Shown: in pieces, positions 54,419 to 63,277 of the stretch
Numbering within the stretch: the first letter of the stretch is position 1
How the letters are laid out: each line of letters begins with the position of its first letter
Source of the DNA: PHAA01 sp963665865
Lineage (GTDB): Bacteria; Bacillota; Syntrophomonadia; Syntrophomonadales; Syntrophomonadaceae
Assembly (NCBI GenBank): GCA_963665865.2
Contig: CAXXWF010000001.1
Coordinates: forward strand, 2,046,001 to 2,110,000
Direction of reading: 5' to 3'
DNA length: 64,000 nucleotides
The notes under the pieces: model-generated
Databases searched by the model: none
What the model saw: the letters and a program-made list of their open reading frames with translations, nothing else
What the model was told of the DNA's origin: nothing
Position numbers and translations under genes: made by a program

Positions 54419-55222
54419 CTATTTCAAATCGCCAAACCATTTTTTGTAAATTTTATCATATTCGCCATTAGCTTTTAATGCGGCCAGACCTTCATTAATT
54501 TTGGTGAGTACCACGGTATTGCCTTTCTTAACTCCTATTCCATATTGATCCTCGGCTTTAAAGACTTCGCCAACCATTTTAACTTGGTCTTTGCCTTTGG
54601 TCTGAATATAGTAGGCAGTTACTGGCATATCGTTGATAACGGCATCCACGCCGCCCTTTTGCAGTTCCATGAAAGCTTCTCCCACGGAATCAAACACTTT
54701 TACAGTTGTTTTAGCATCTAAGGCTTTAACACCGTTGGAAGCATCAAGACCAGTTGTGCCAACTTCGGCTGCCAGCCTTTTTCCTTTAAGATCATCGAGT
54801 GACTTTATGGTCGTATTATTCTGGGCAACCGCAACAATTAAACCTGCTTTAAAATAAGGGGTACTGAAGTCAACGACTTTGGCCCGATCTTCTTTAATCG
54901 TCATGGCTGAAATGCAACAGTCTACAGTTCCTGCCTGCACAGCCGGTATCAGTGCATCAAATCCCAAAGGATTAATCTTCACATCATACCCTTCAGCCGC
55001 TCCAATGGCTCTAATAAGATCCATATCGAATCCTACATATTCACTATTCTCAGTATACTCAAACGGAGCATATGTAGCTTCTGTTCCTACGTTTAATACA
55101 GGTTTAACTGCGGCTTGCTGAGCGGTTTTATCGTCTGCAGCCTTCTTGGTACATCCTACAATAGAAAAGGCCAGACCCATTATCAACATTCCAACCAACA
55201 ACAACTTAGCAACTTTTTTCAC
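54419..55222 (-). CDS. glnH: Polar amino acid-binding lipoprotein
   Basis: A 267-residue solute-binding protein. Signal peptide with lipobox IVGC near residue 24, then NVGTEATYAPFEY near 45 and GFDMDLIRAIG, typical of family 3 binding proteins. Start is GTG 55222, nine nt after AAGGAGA; an earlier GTG at 55231 is too close to that site. Captures the amino acid for GlnPQ. Confidence 0.94.
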   Translation of the reverse strand: MKKVAKLLLVGMLIMGLAFSIVGCTKKAADDKTAQQAAVKPVLNVGTEATYAPFEYTENSEYVGFDMDLIRAIGAAEGYDVKINPLGFDALIPAVQAGTVDCCISAMTIKEDRAKVVDFSTPYFKAGLIVAVAQNNTTIKSLDDLKGKRLAAEVGTTGLDASNGVKALDAKTTVKVFDSVGEAFMELQKGGVDAVINDMPVTAYYIQTKGKDQVKMVGEVFKAEDQYGIGVKKGNTVVLTKINEGLAALKANGEYDKIYKKWFGDLK

Positions 55223-55270
55223 GTATCCCACTCTCCTTTTAATTATTTTTCGCGCCTATTTCTAAAAGTT

Positions 55271-55299
55271 ATTATACAGTTCTATGTTTGAATCAACAA
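55271..55299 (-). promoter_or_regulatory. Sigma-A-type promoter for glnHPQ
   Basis: On the minus strand TTGTTG (55299-55294), 17-nt spacer, TATAAT (55276-55271); the glnH start is about 40 nt past the expected transcription start. Confidence 0.65.
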
Positions 55300-55383
55300 C
55301 AACAAATACGGGACATGCATACTCGGCTTGAATTTGGGGTATTTTCCTGTTATCGTGGTGTAGTTATGTACTGAATATGGAAA

Positions 55384-56283
55384 ATGGGGTTGCATCAAAT
55401 GCTACGGAAACTCAGCCGGCACAATCAAGCTGATTTATCAATGTTAATAATCTCCTTTATATGGGGGACGGCTTTTGTAGTAGTTAAAAATGCTCTGGCC
55501 GATATTGGACCTATTTTATTTGTGGGTCTAAGATTCACCCTAGCTTTTTTGGTTTTAGCAGCCGTATCTTATAAGGATATTATTAAAATACGGCGTTCAA
55601 CTATTGGCGCGGGAAGCCTCATCGGTTTTTTTCTATTTATTGGGTATGTATTTCAGACGGTCGGTTTGAAATATACAACTTCTTCAAATGCTGGTTTCGT
55701 CACCGGGGTATCAGTAGTGCTGGTTCCTATCATGTATTGTCTGCTTTATAGGAAGAAACCGTCATTAATTACAATCATCACCGTTACTATGGCAGCTATT
55801 GGCCTATTTCTAATTTCTGTTCCCTTGGGTTCTATTACTCTCTCTTATGGAGATTTGCTGGTTCTGGTGGGTGCTTTTGGCTTCGCTCTACACATTATTT
55901 TGGTTAATCACTATTCACATCAACACAACGCTTTGGCTATTACCGGGATACAAATACTACTGGTGGGAATTCTGTGTCTGGCTATCGGCTGCATTTTCGA
56001 ACCCATTCCCGCCCGGATAAGCTTCAATGCCATGTTTGCTATTATAGTAACCTCAGTATTGGCAACCGCCCTAGCGTTTCTGGTCCAGAATTACATGCAG
56101 AAATTCAGCACTCCTACCCACTTTGCAGTTGTTTTGACTTCCGAACCCGTTTTCGCAGCTCTGGCCGGTTACTTATGGGCTGGGGAGCGTCTTACTAGCG
56201 CCGGATTAGTTGGGGCTGGTCTGATCCTTCTGGCCATGCTGATTACGATCCTATTTAGGAAGAAGTCTGAAGCCCCAATTTAA
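55384..56283 (+). CDS. EamA/DMT-family exporter
   Basis: A 299-residue membrane protein with ten predicted helices in two EamA halves (SFIWGTAFVVVKNALADIGP near residues 25-44; second copy near 160-290, ending in a basic tail). Family members export amino acids or other metabolites. Divergent from the amino-acid importer. Start may be ATG 55384 or the in-frame ATG 15 nt later. Its 3' end overlaps yggU by 29 nt on the other strand. Confidence 0.88.
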   Translation: MGLHQMLRKLSRHNQADLSMLIISFIWGTAFVVVKNALADIGPILFVGLRFTLAFLVLAAVSYKDIIKIRRSTIGAGSLIGFFLFIGYVFQTVGLKYTTSSNAGFVTGVSVVLVPIMYCLLYRKKPSLITIITVTMAAIGLFLISVPLGSITLSYGDLLVLVGAFGFALHIILVNHYSHQHNALAITGIQILLVGILCLAIGCIFEPIPARISFNAMFAIIVTSVLATALAFLVQNYMQKFSTPTHFAVVLTSEPVFAALAGYLWAGERLTSAGLVGAGLILLAMLITILFRKKSEAPI

Positions 56284-56554
56284 TCATCAATTCTTCGGAC
56301 CTTATGCCCTTTATTTCCACTATTTTATGGCGCGAGGTTTCACCTTTTACTAATTTAATGTCTTTGCGCGGTATTTTAAGATAATTTGATAAAAAATCGA
56401 CTAAAGCTGCATTGGCCTCGCCTTCTACCGGCGGGGCGGTCAGCTTGATTTTTAGAGCCTCGTTTTGTTCACCTACCACCTGGTTCCGGGAAGAACGCGG
56501 CTGTACGCTCACTTCAAGGCGTACACCCCCAGCAATTTCAACTATTCGCAGCAT
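56255..56554 (-). CDS. DUF167/YggU-family protein
   Basis: A 99-residue protein with VSVQPRSSRNQVVG near residues 16-29 and LTAPPVEGEANAALVDFLS near 40-58, the DUF167 signature. Function unknown. Start lies inside the end of divIVA (17-nt overlap), a common arrangement. Confidence 0.88.
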   Translation of the reverse strand: MLRIVEIAGGVRLEVSVQPRSSRNQVVGEQNEALKIKLTAPPVEGEANAALVDFLSNYLKIPRKDIKLVKGETSRHKIVEIKGIRSEELMIKLGLQTSS

Positions 56555-57050
56555 CCGGGACGTCCAGTTTCATTTTGCTCAGACTGGATACTAGATCCTT
56601 GATATCCGGTTTATTAAAGAAGTTGGACACCTCCTCATTTTTAGCAATATTCTTATCCAGTATTTCTACCTGGAGGTTTAGCCTTGACTTAAATTCCATA
56701 TTGAACATATTCAAGTTCTTCATTAATTCCTGATAAACATCAAGCATCTCAACAATCACTCGCTTGGCATCATTCAACATTCTTTCAGCTTCCTTCTCTG
56801 CACTGGCCTTGAGATTTTCGGCAGTCTGCTGAGCGAGTATCAGGCTATTATTCATGGATTCCTCTATTTTATGATACTTTTCTAATTCGAATTTGCATCT
56901 CTGAATGCTTTCCTTCAATTGGGAGTTTTCACCGTAGAGGTTTTCATAGTCCTGGGCTGTTTGCTGTAAAAAGTTTTTCACTTCTTCTTCGTTATATCCA
57001 CGCATCGATTTGCTAAACTGTTGATTCCTTATCTCCATTCCAGTAATCAA
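56538..57050 (-). CDS. divIVA: DivIVA-domain protein
   Basis: A 170-residue coiled-coil protein: the N-terminal DivIVA segment (IRNQQFSKSMRGYNEEEVKNF, about residues 7-27) followed by long heptad regions. It binds curved membranes and helps place division and sporulation proteins. Start TTG 57050 after AGGGGAG. The G-F motif is replaced by R-G-Y, as in many clostridial copies. Confidence 0.9.
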   Translation of the reverse strand: MITGMEIRNQQFSKSMRGYNEEEVKNFLQQTAQDYENLYGENSQLKESIQRCKFELEKYHKIEESMNNSLILAQQTAENLKASAEKEAERMLNDAKRVIVEMLDVYQELMKNLNMFNMEFKSRLNLQVEILDKNIAKNEEVSNFFNKPDIKDLVSSLSKMKLDVPDAANS

Positions 57051-57084
57051 TTTCTCATCTCCCCTAAATTACTTCGCTGCCAGA

Positions 57085-59004
57085 TTAATTCCTGGACCGA
57101 CTGCCGGTAAATAAGGCCGCTGTTAATCCGGCCGGAAAGAGGTTAATTAATCTAGAGTAGCTGGGCAGTGGCTCCCACTGACCCTCTTTTATCTGCTTAA
57201 GACCCTCACTATAACAAGTGACTATTTCGGCTACTTTTTCGGCTTTGTAGTATTGACCATCAATTCTTAAGGACTTTACTCCCCAAGCACTAAGCTGGGG
57301 GAGATATGAAAACAGGCATATATCATAAGGAAGCATTAGGTAATTCCGGCAATTATTATCCGTAACAATTGGGTATCTTTGCCCTGAGCGATCCACCAAG
57401 GCATATTCATCCCGTAGACAGTAATGACTGCACGCCCCCTCCACTTCCGCTTGAGCCGCCTGAATGATACAGAAGTCAGTGACCATGCAGGGCAGCGGAC
57501 CATGAACCATCAATTCAGTGGGAACACCAGAATTGAGCAGCATTTCCAGCACATCAGGACTCATTTCCAATGAAGCCGTTACCCGGCTTACACCTAGCTC
57601 TTGCAGGAAGTAAGCGGCATTTCGATTAAAGGTATTCAGCCCCTGCCCCCCCCACAATTCCAAACCTGTATCTTTAAATATATTTAAGCTGCCTAGATCA
57701 TTTACTATTATCCCATCGATACAAGCAGATTCAGTATCAGTTTTAATTTTTTTAATTGCTTCCAGATCATTCTGGCTGACAATTCGTGGAGTCTCCAGAT
57801 ATATCCGGGTTCTACTGTTTTTCAGCATATCAGATGCCTCATTAATTGCGGCTAGGGACCAACCCGGTCCATTCTGACGTATTTGATCGTATCCCAGTAT
57901 GATGTTATCTACACCTAGGTCGCTAATCTTTGGGATTCCCTCCAGACCTCCCACCCGGACCGTCAATTGCGGTGTGGTTGGCAATGCCAGAGGTATTTCC
58001 AGCGCTGGAGCAGACAATTCTAGACGAGTTATCAGCTCAGGTGCAGTTGCAGGAATGGGCTCCCTTATACCGTCAAATCCTATACCATTCCGATCCAGAG
58101 GTTCAATAAGATTACCGGCGGTATAATCACGGATGCGATGTTCGTGGAGGTCTAATAATTCCCGGTCATCCGTTTGATAGGAGCCGGGGTCGTTGATTAA
58201 CTTGTCCAAAGCCCGACGATAGATAGATACCAAATGGGCCAGAAAATCAGCGCTGCGCATACGCCCTTCAATTTTAAAAGAGCTAATCCCGGCCTCAACC
58301 ATTTGCGGTAAATAGGGATAAAGACATAGATCTTTGTGAGCCAGGAAATGCTGGTATCCATCATAATTAGATTCTTTCAACCCTTGCAGTTTATATTGCC
58401 AGCGGCAAGGTTTGTGGCACTTACCCTGATTCCCACTCTCTCCACTTGTTAAAGTGCTCATGAAACATTGACCAGTATGGGAAATACAAAGATCACCATG
58501 TACAAAATATTCTATCCCGAGATTACTGCCCGCAGATATTTCTCTAATCTCACTTAAAGAGACGTTCTTGGAAAGTATAACCCGCTCGAACCCTTTGGCT
58601 TCCAATGTTTTTACCGCTTCCAGATTGGCAATCCCCATCTGTACACTAGCATGCAAGGGTATATCCAGACCCATTTCTAAACAGAGATCAACAATACCCA
58701 GGTCCTGCACTATTAAAGCGTCGACACCCGTATCTTTGAGAAATAATAGATAATCGACGATATCATCCATCTCATTACTGTTATAGAGGTTATTTATAGT
58801 TATATATATTTTACGGTCTCTCTGATGCATAAAATCGACCGCAGATCTGATCTCATCATCGGTAAAATTAAAATCATTTTTAAGGGCCCGCATATTGAAT
58901 CTTTTGCCACCTAAATAGACAGCATCCGCACCAGCAGCAACAACTCGCTGCAGTACTTCCATCTTGCCGGCCGGAGCCAGCAGTTCCAGTTCCTGAAAAG
59001 GCAT
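57085..59004 (-). CDS. U32-family peptidase
   Basis: A 639-residue protein: LLAPAGKMEVLQRVVAAGADAV-type start (LAPAGKMEVLQRVVAAGAD, residues 8-26), YLGGKRFNMRA near 31, and the U32 signature FVHGDLCISHTGQC near 168, followed by SGNQGKCHKPCRW. The second half repeats a related domain. U32 members are proteases or cofactors of RNA or ubiquinone hydroxylation. It sits where ylmH is usually found in this cluster. Confidence 0.87.
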   Translation of the reverse strand: MPFQELELLAPAGKMEVLQRVVAAGADAVYLGGKRFNMRALKNDFNFTDDEIRSAVDFMHQRDRKIYITINNLYNSNEMDDIVDYLLFLKDTGVDALIVQDLGIVDLCLEMGLDIPLHASVQMGIANLEAVKTLEAKGFERVILSKNVSLSEIREISAGSNLGIEYFVHGDLCISHTGQCFMSTLTSGESGNQGKCHKPCRWQYKLQGLKESNYDGYQHFLAHKDLCLYPYLPQMVEAGISSFKIEGRMRSADFLAHLVSIYRRALDKLINDPGSYQTDDRELLDLHEHRIRDYTAGNLIEPLDRNGIGFDGIREPIPATAPELITRLELSAPALEIPLALPTTPQLTVRVGGLEGIPKISDLGVDNIILGYDQIRQNGPGWSLAAINEASDMLKNSRTRIYLETPRIVSQNDLEAIKKIKTDTESACIDGIIVNDLGSLNIFKDTGLELWGGQGLNTFNRNAAYFLQELGVSRVTASLEMSPDVLEMLLNSGVPTELMVHGPLPCMVTDFCIIQAAQAEVEGACSHYCLRDEYALVDRSGQRYPIVTDNNCRNYLMLPYDICLFSYLPQLSAWGVKSLRIDGQYYKAEKVAEIVTCYSEGLKQIKEGQWEPLPSYSRLINLFPAGLTAALFTGSRSRN

Positions 59005-59030
59005 TACAGTACTCCTTTAGTATATTAGGT

Positions 59031-59294
59031 TTATAGAATTACATATAAGAGTTGGATAACTATTCTCTGCACCAAGGTAATCGCCAGCAGAACAACAAGT
59101 GGAGAGAAATCCATTCCGCCAGTCGCCGGGATCATTCTTCGAAATGGAGCCATAATAGGTTCAGTCACCTCATAAATAAACTTGATAATAGGTTGATAAG
59201 GATCATGGCGAACAAAAGATAATATACAGCGAATTATTATCATCCAGGTTAATACTTCAAAAACGATGTTAACTAATTGTATTATTTGCATCAA
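59031..59294 (-). CDS. YggT-family membrane protein
   Basis: An 87-residue protein with two hydrophobic helices around SFVRHDPYQPIIKFIYEVTEPI (about residues 27-48), in the YggT/YlmG pattern. Cell-division cluster membrane protein of unknown mechanism. Start ATG 59294; 21 nt after proC. Confidence 0.9.
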   Translation of the reverse strand: MMQIIQLVNIVFEVLTWMIIIRCILSFVRHDPYQPIIKFIYEVTEPIMAPFRRMIPATGGMDFSPLVVLLAITLVQRIVIQLLYVIL

Positions 59295-59314
59295 TTATAA
59301 TCCTCCCATTATGT

Positions 59315-60121
59315 TTAGTCAGCGCCCAACTCTATGGAGCGCTGGCAGGCTCTCTCAATGGCGGCAAAAAATGCCTCCCTGACCCCACCTGCTTCTAACT
59401 CCCTTAACCCGACGATGGTAGTCCCCCCAGGGGAAGTTACTTGAGCTTTTAGAACCGCGGGATGCTCACCAGTTTGTTCAAGCATGCTGAGACTCCCCTT
59501 GAATGTCTGCATCACCAGGCTGCGGCTTATATCACTGCTCAAACCTAAATTAAGGGCGGCATCCATCATCGCTTCGACCAGCAGGAAGACATAAGCCGGG
59601 CCGCTCCCCGAAACAGCAGTAACTGCATCCATATAGGTTTCGTCGAGGATGATAGAAAAGCCCAATCGATCGACAATGGTCTGCACTAATTGCAAGTCAG
59701 CCAGGCTGGCGTATTTCCCCCCGGCAATAGCTGAAACGCCCTCGCCTATCAGACAGGGCGTGTTAGGCATTACTCTGACGACCCGCACTGGTTTACCCAG
59801 TTCCTGCTCAATCAATGTAGTTTTTATCCCTGCGGCAATTGAAACAAGCAATTTGTCATTGTTCCAAGCAGATCCAGTCTCAGCCAAAATACTCTTTACC
59901 TGGGTTGGCTTGACTGCCAATACTATTATATCGGCATCGGCTACCACTTGTTGTTGGTTAGTAGCAATCGCGTTAAATTCCTGGACAAACAACTGGGTAC
60001 GTTCAGCAGCAGTGTCACAAGCATAAATAATATTATCATCCCTAGCATCCTGAGTAATCCCTTTTATCAGAGCATATCCCATTTTCCCACAGCCGATAAT
60101 TCCAAGCTTGAAAGACATCAC
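59315..60121 (-). CDS. proC: Pyrroline-5-carboxylate reductase
   Basis: A 268-residue enzyme with the N-terminal Rossmann motif IGCGKMGYALIKGI (residues 9-22), VRVMPNTPCLIGEG near 117 and the signature TGSGPAYVF-like VSGSGPAYVFLLVEAMMDA near 165. Reduces pyrroline-5-carboxylate to proline with NAD(P)H. It overlaps sepF by 4 nt. Length normal. Confidence 0.94.
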   Translation of the reverse strand: MMSFKLGIIGCGKMGYALIKGITQDARDDNIIYACDTAAERTQLFVQEFNAIATNQQQVVADADIIVLAVKPTQVKSILAETGSAWNNDKLLVSIAAGIKTTLIEQELGKPVRVVRVMPNTPCLIGEGVSAIAGGKYASLADLQLVQTIVDRLGFSIILDETYMDAVTAVSGSGPAYVFLLVEAMMDAALNLGLSSDISRSLVMQTFKGSLSMLEQTGEHPAVLKAQVTSPGGTTIVGLRELEAGGVREAFFAAIERACQRSIELGAD

Positions 60122-60549
60122 CGTTTTCCTCCAAATGGCTCAGACGGCATTAAATCATGTTTACGCATTAAAGTCTTGTGATCATTGCTTATTTCTACCG
60201 AAGAAGGGGCAAAAAGAAATATATTTTGTCCTAGTTGCTGGCTCGACCCGTCTAAGGCATAAACAGCTCCGCTGATGAAATCTATAATTTTCTGTGATAC
60301 TTCCGGGCGGGTGGCTTCAAAATTGAGTATCACCTGTTTCCGATTTTTAAGATGGTCAGCCAGTGCCTGCGCCTCTTCAAACCGTTCCGGTTCGCAAACA
60401 ATTATTTTCACGCCTTTGCCGGTATGCAGGGTTACAACATTTCCTCCCGACTTGTTTTCACGCTCATGCGGTATCGGTAGCTCTTTGTATTCTTCCTCAA
60501 CTTCTGTCTCAACCCCCAACCACTTCCAAAGACTATCTATCACTCCCAT
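60118..60549 (-). CDS. sepF: Cell division protein SepF
   Basis: A 143-residue protein with an N-terminal amphipathic helix (IDSLWKWLG), a flexible linker, and the SepF core (ICEPERFEEAQALADHL near residue 52 and ISGAVYALDGSSQQLGQNIF near 92). Binds FtsZ and membrane to organise division. Next to ylmE and yggT, as usual. Confidence 0.92.
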   Translation of the reverse strand: MGVIDSLWKWLGVETEVEEEYKELPIPHERENKSGGNVVTLHTGKGVKIIVCEPERFEEAQALADHLKNRKQVILNFEATRPEVSQKIIDFISGAVYALDGSSQQLGQNIFLFAPSSVEISNDHKTLMRKHDLMPSEPFGGKR

Positions 60550-60584
60550 GGTTCATCCTCCTTTTCTTCGTCCAAATAAATGAT

Positions 60585-61262
60585 CTATAAAAACAGCGCG
60601 CGGCCAATACGCACTATATTGGCTCCCTCCTCAATAGCTACCTCATAATCCTGGGACATACCCATTGACAAGTATTTCAAGTCGACATTACAATATTTTC
60701 TTCGAGCCAGTCTTTCTCTAAGCGCAGCCAGTTCCTGAAATATCGGTCGGCTGGCTTCCGGATCGCTATCCTGTACAGCAATCGTCATAAGCCCTAAAAT
60801 CTGCATATTGGTTAACTCCCCAGCTGACTGCAGGAAGTTGTCCACTTCAGCGGCCTGGAGTCCAGTCTTGCTTTCCTCCCCTGAAATATTTACCTCCATA
60901 AGAACTGGTACCTGAATATCTAAAGCCTGACCTCGTTTGTTAATTTCTTGCGCCAATGACCACCTATCCAAAGAATGTATTAGGAATGCTCTACCCACAA
61001 CCTCTTTGACTTTATTGGTCTGTAACCGTCCAATCAGGTGCCATCTGGCCTGGGGCAGGCTGTCTATTTTACGGGTAAATTCCCGCACCCTGTTTTCCCC
61101 AAAATCATGAATGCCTAAATCATAAGCTTGACGAACAGTCGCGTTGTCAACCATCTTGCTTACCGCTATCAAGGTAATATCCTGACTGCTGCGACCAGTT
61201 TTCTGCGCTGCTCGCTCAATTCTCATCCGGATATCGCATATTCGATTGCGCATGTCGCCCAT
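60585..61262 (-). CDS. ylmE: YggS/YlmE-family PLP-binding protein
   Basis: A 225-residue alanine-racemase-fold PLP protein: ITLIAVSKMVDNATVRQAYD near residues 28-47 (PLP Lys in VSK), DFGENRV near 53, HLIGRLQTNKVK near 73, and YLSMGMSQDYEVAIEEGAN near 195. Helps vitamin B6 and amino-acid homeostasis. Start ATG 61262. Confidence 0.93.
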   Translation of the reverse strand: MGDMRNRICDIRMRIERAAQKTGRSSQDITLIAVSKMVDNATVRQAYDLGIHDFGENRVREFTRKIDSLPQARWHLIGRLQTNKVKEVVGRAFLIHSLDRWSLAQEINKRGQALDIQVPVLMEVNISGEESKTGLQAAEVDNFLQSAGELTNMQILGLMTIAVQDSDPEASRPIFQELAALRERLARRKYCNVDLKYLSMGMSQDYEVAIEEGANIVRIGRALFL

Positions 61263-61285
61263 TTTACCACCTGTCCACTCTGCAA

Positions 61286-62206
61286 CTATTTAGGAGGATT
61301 GGTTACAATCATGTCATTTTGTTTCAAGCCCTCAACTAAACAAATATTATCTTTCGTCTTTACTATCGTTACCGGCTTGAAACTAATATCTTCGCCATTA
61401 GAACAATATATTCCTTTTTTCCCATCGCTCTCTACTAGAGCTTTTTCCGGTATCAGATAACCACTGCTTGAATCGAATGCCACATCCACATCGACAAAAC
61501 GTTGCTGCAGTAATTCATCCCGAAATCCTTTGAATTGAACGATCAGCAGCAGCTCCCCCGAGTCTTGTCTCATATTGGTAATTGTCGCATTCCCGAGCTC
61601 TTTCCCCCCCATTAGTACCTTTACCTGCTGCTCAAGTTTTACATCAAAATTAATGCTATTCTGGGGAAAATGCACCAGTAAACGGGTTGGCACCAAGCTA
61701 TCCACAATTTTGAATACCGGTTGTCCGGCTATAACCGGTTGATCTTCCTTCACCTGAGTAGTTTTGTATTTATAAATCTCGGGTGTTACTGTTTGTAGAT
61801 CGATGTTCTGAAATACTTGTTCCAGACCGTCAATTTTTCGTATAAATGTACCGGATTCCTGTGCCCGTATCGGAATCTGTCCTTGAGCATTTACGAAATA
61901 GCCCAGCAAAGCTCCCTTGCTGATCTTTTCCTGCTCCTTAACTATGTTCTCGAAATGTCCATTAGACTCGGCCAGCACAACATCTTCTTTATTTAAAACA
62001 ACGGCTTTCCCGCTCGCTTTGTCTTCCATGCTGCCATATTCAACTACTTTGATATCACGGCTCAACTTGCTGATGGTAGAAATGGTGTTTACACTGAATC
62101 GGTAGATAATTCCCAGAGCTAGAATACACACTCCCAACAGCAGGCCAACCCGAATCACACTCATTCTTTTGTCCCTGCGCTCCAATCTTGCCATTCTACG
62201 GGACAA
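61286..62206 (-). CDS. HlyD-like membrane-fusion protein
   Basis: A 306-residue protein anchored by one N-terminal helix (VIRVGLLLGVCILALGIIY, about residues 16-34) with HlyD-type lipoyl/barrel regions (GSMEDKASGKAVVLNKED, and QQVKVLMGGKELGNATITNM). Start TTG 62206 after GGGGAGGGG. No partner pump is adjacent. It is preceded by the two-component genes and followed by ylmE; similar proteins occur at this spot in related genomes. Function unknown. Confidence 0.8.
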   Translation of the reverse strand: MSRRMARLERRDKRMSVIRVGLLLGVCILALGIIYRFSVNTISTISKLSRDIKVVEYGSMEDKASGKAVVLNKEDVVLAESNGHFENIVKEQEKISKGALLGYFVNAQGQIPIRAQESGTFIRKIDGLEQVFQNIDLQTVTPEIYKYKTTQVKEDQPVIAGQPVFKIVDSLVPTRLLVHFPQNSINFDVKLEQQVKVLMGGKELGNATITNMRQDSGELLLIVQFKGFRDELLQQRFVDVDVAFDSSSGYLIPEKALVESDGKKGIYCSNGEDISFKPVTIVKTKDNICLVEGLKQNDMIVTNPPK

Positions 62207-62226
62207 TTTATTCCCCTCCCCAGGTT

Positions 62227-63270
62227 TTATAAGGCAATAAAACTGACTCCAAAAGTGGAGCCTTTGCCTACTTCACTAACCACCATGACTTCGCCGCCAT
62301 GTGATTCTACAATATGTTTAACAATCGCCAACCCGAGGCCAGTCCCTCCCTCATTTCTGGAACGGGCCTTATCCACCCGATAAAATCTTTCAAATACCCG
62401 CGAGAGACTTTCGTGAGGAATCCCTACCCCGGTATCAGTTATAGTAGTCACCAGCCTATTGTTACTCTCACAGCTGCGGATCGTAATTTTTCCGTTCCGA
62501 GGTGTATATTTAATAGCATTATCCAATAAGTTAATGAAAACCTGGTTTAACAGATCTTCATCGGCATGAATATTAGGTAAGTTGTGTTTGTAAATGTAAT
62601 CAACCCGCAGCGATTTTTCACTTATTTGCGGTCCCAGAATGTTCATAACATTAATAATACGACGGGCAATACACAACGGTTTGGTCTTAATAGCATGCTC
62701 TTTGGATTCAATTGATGACAGGGTTAGTAAGTCTTCAATGAGCCTGCTCAGACGATATGTCTCACTGTCGATAATAGTCAGAAAGCGTCTGCACAGAACA
62801 CTATTTTCCATGGCTCCATCAAGCAAGGTCTCCACAAAACCCTTAATGGAAGTGAGGGGTGTTCGGAGTTCATGCGAAACATTTCCCACAAATCCCGACC
62901 TCATCTGATCAAAGTTACGAGCTTCAGTTACATCATGAAAAACTGCAACTGCTCCATTTATATTATGGTTTGTCCCCTTGGTGGGCGCGACATGTACCCT
63001 ATATATCTGAGAATGAGATTTAATCTCGGTTTCAACAAATACTTCCTTGCCGTTCTTTAATACGTCGCCAATCATTTCATTGATTTGCACGTAATCAGTT
63101 AAATCCGCAAAGGTCTTACCCCGTAATACTCCATCTCGTACCAAAAATATATTCTCGGCCGCCTTGTTGGCTAAAATAATCTGGGATTGTTCATTTAGTA
63201 TTAAAACGCCTTCTTCCATACTGGTTAGTATGGCATTCATGGTAGTTTTTTCTTGATCTAATTCATGCAT
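62227..63270 (-). CDS. PAS-type histidine kinase (PhoR-like, no membrane segment seen)
   Basis: A 347-residue sensor kinase: an N-terminal PAS domain (MEEGVLILNEQSQIILANKA near residue 18), the phosphorylated His in NVSHELRTPLTSIKG near 135, and ATPase motifs NLLDNAIKYTP near 248, TDTGVGIPHES near 275 and GGTGLGLAIVKHIV near 308. It resembles the C-terminal half of PhoR but lacks the membrane helices usually before the PAS domain. ATG 63270 follows AAGGTGAT. Confidence 0.9.
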   Translation of the reverse strand: MHELDQEKTTMNAILTSMEEGVLILNEQSQIILANKAAENIFLVRDGVLRGKTFADLTDYVQINEMIGDVLKNGKEVFVETEIKSHSQIYRVHVAPTKGTNHNINGAVAVFHDVTEARNFDQMRSGFVGNVSHELRTPLTSIKGFVETLLDGAMENSVLCRRFLTIIDSETYRLSRLIEDLLTLSSIESKEHAIKTKPLCIARRIINVMNILGPQISEKSLRVDYIYKHNLPNIHADEDLLNQVFINLLDNAIKYTPRNGKITIRSCESNNRLVTTITDTGVGIPHESLSRVFERFYRVDKARSRNEGGTGLGLAIVKHIVESHGGEVMVVSEVGKGSTFGVSFIAL

Positions 63271-63277
63271 TCTGCCA

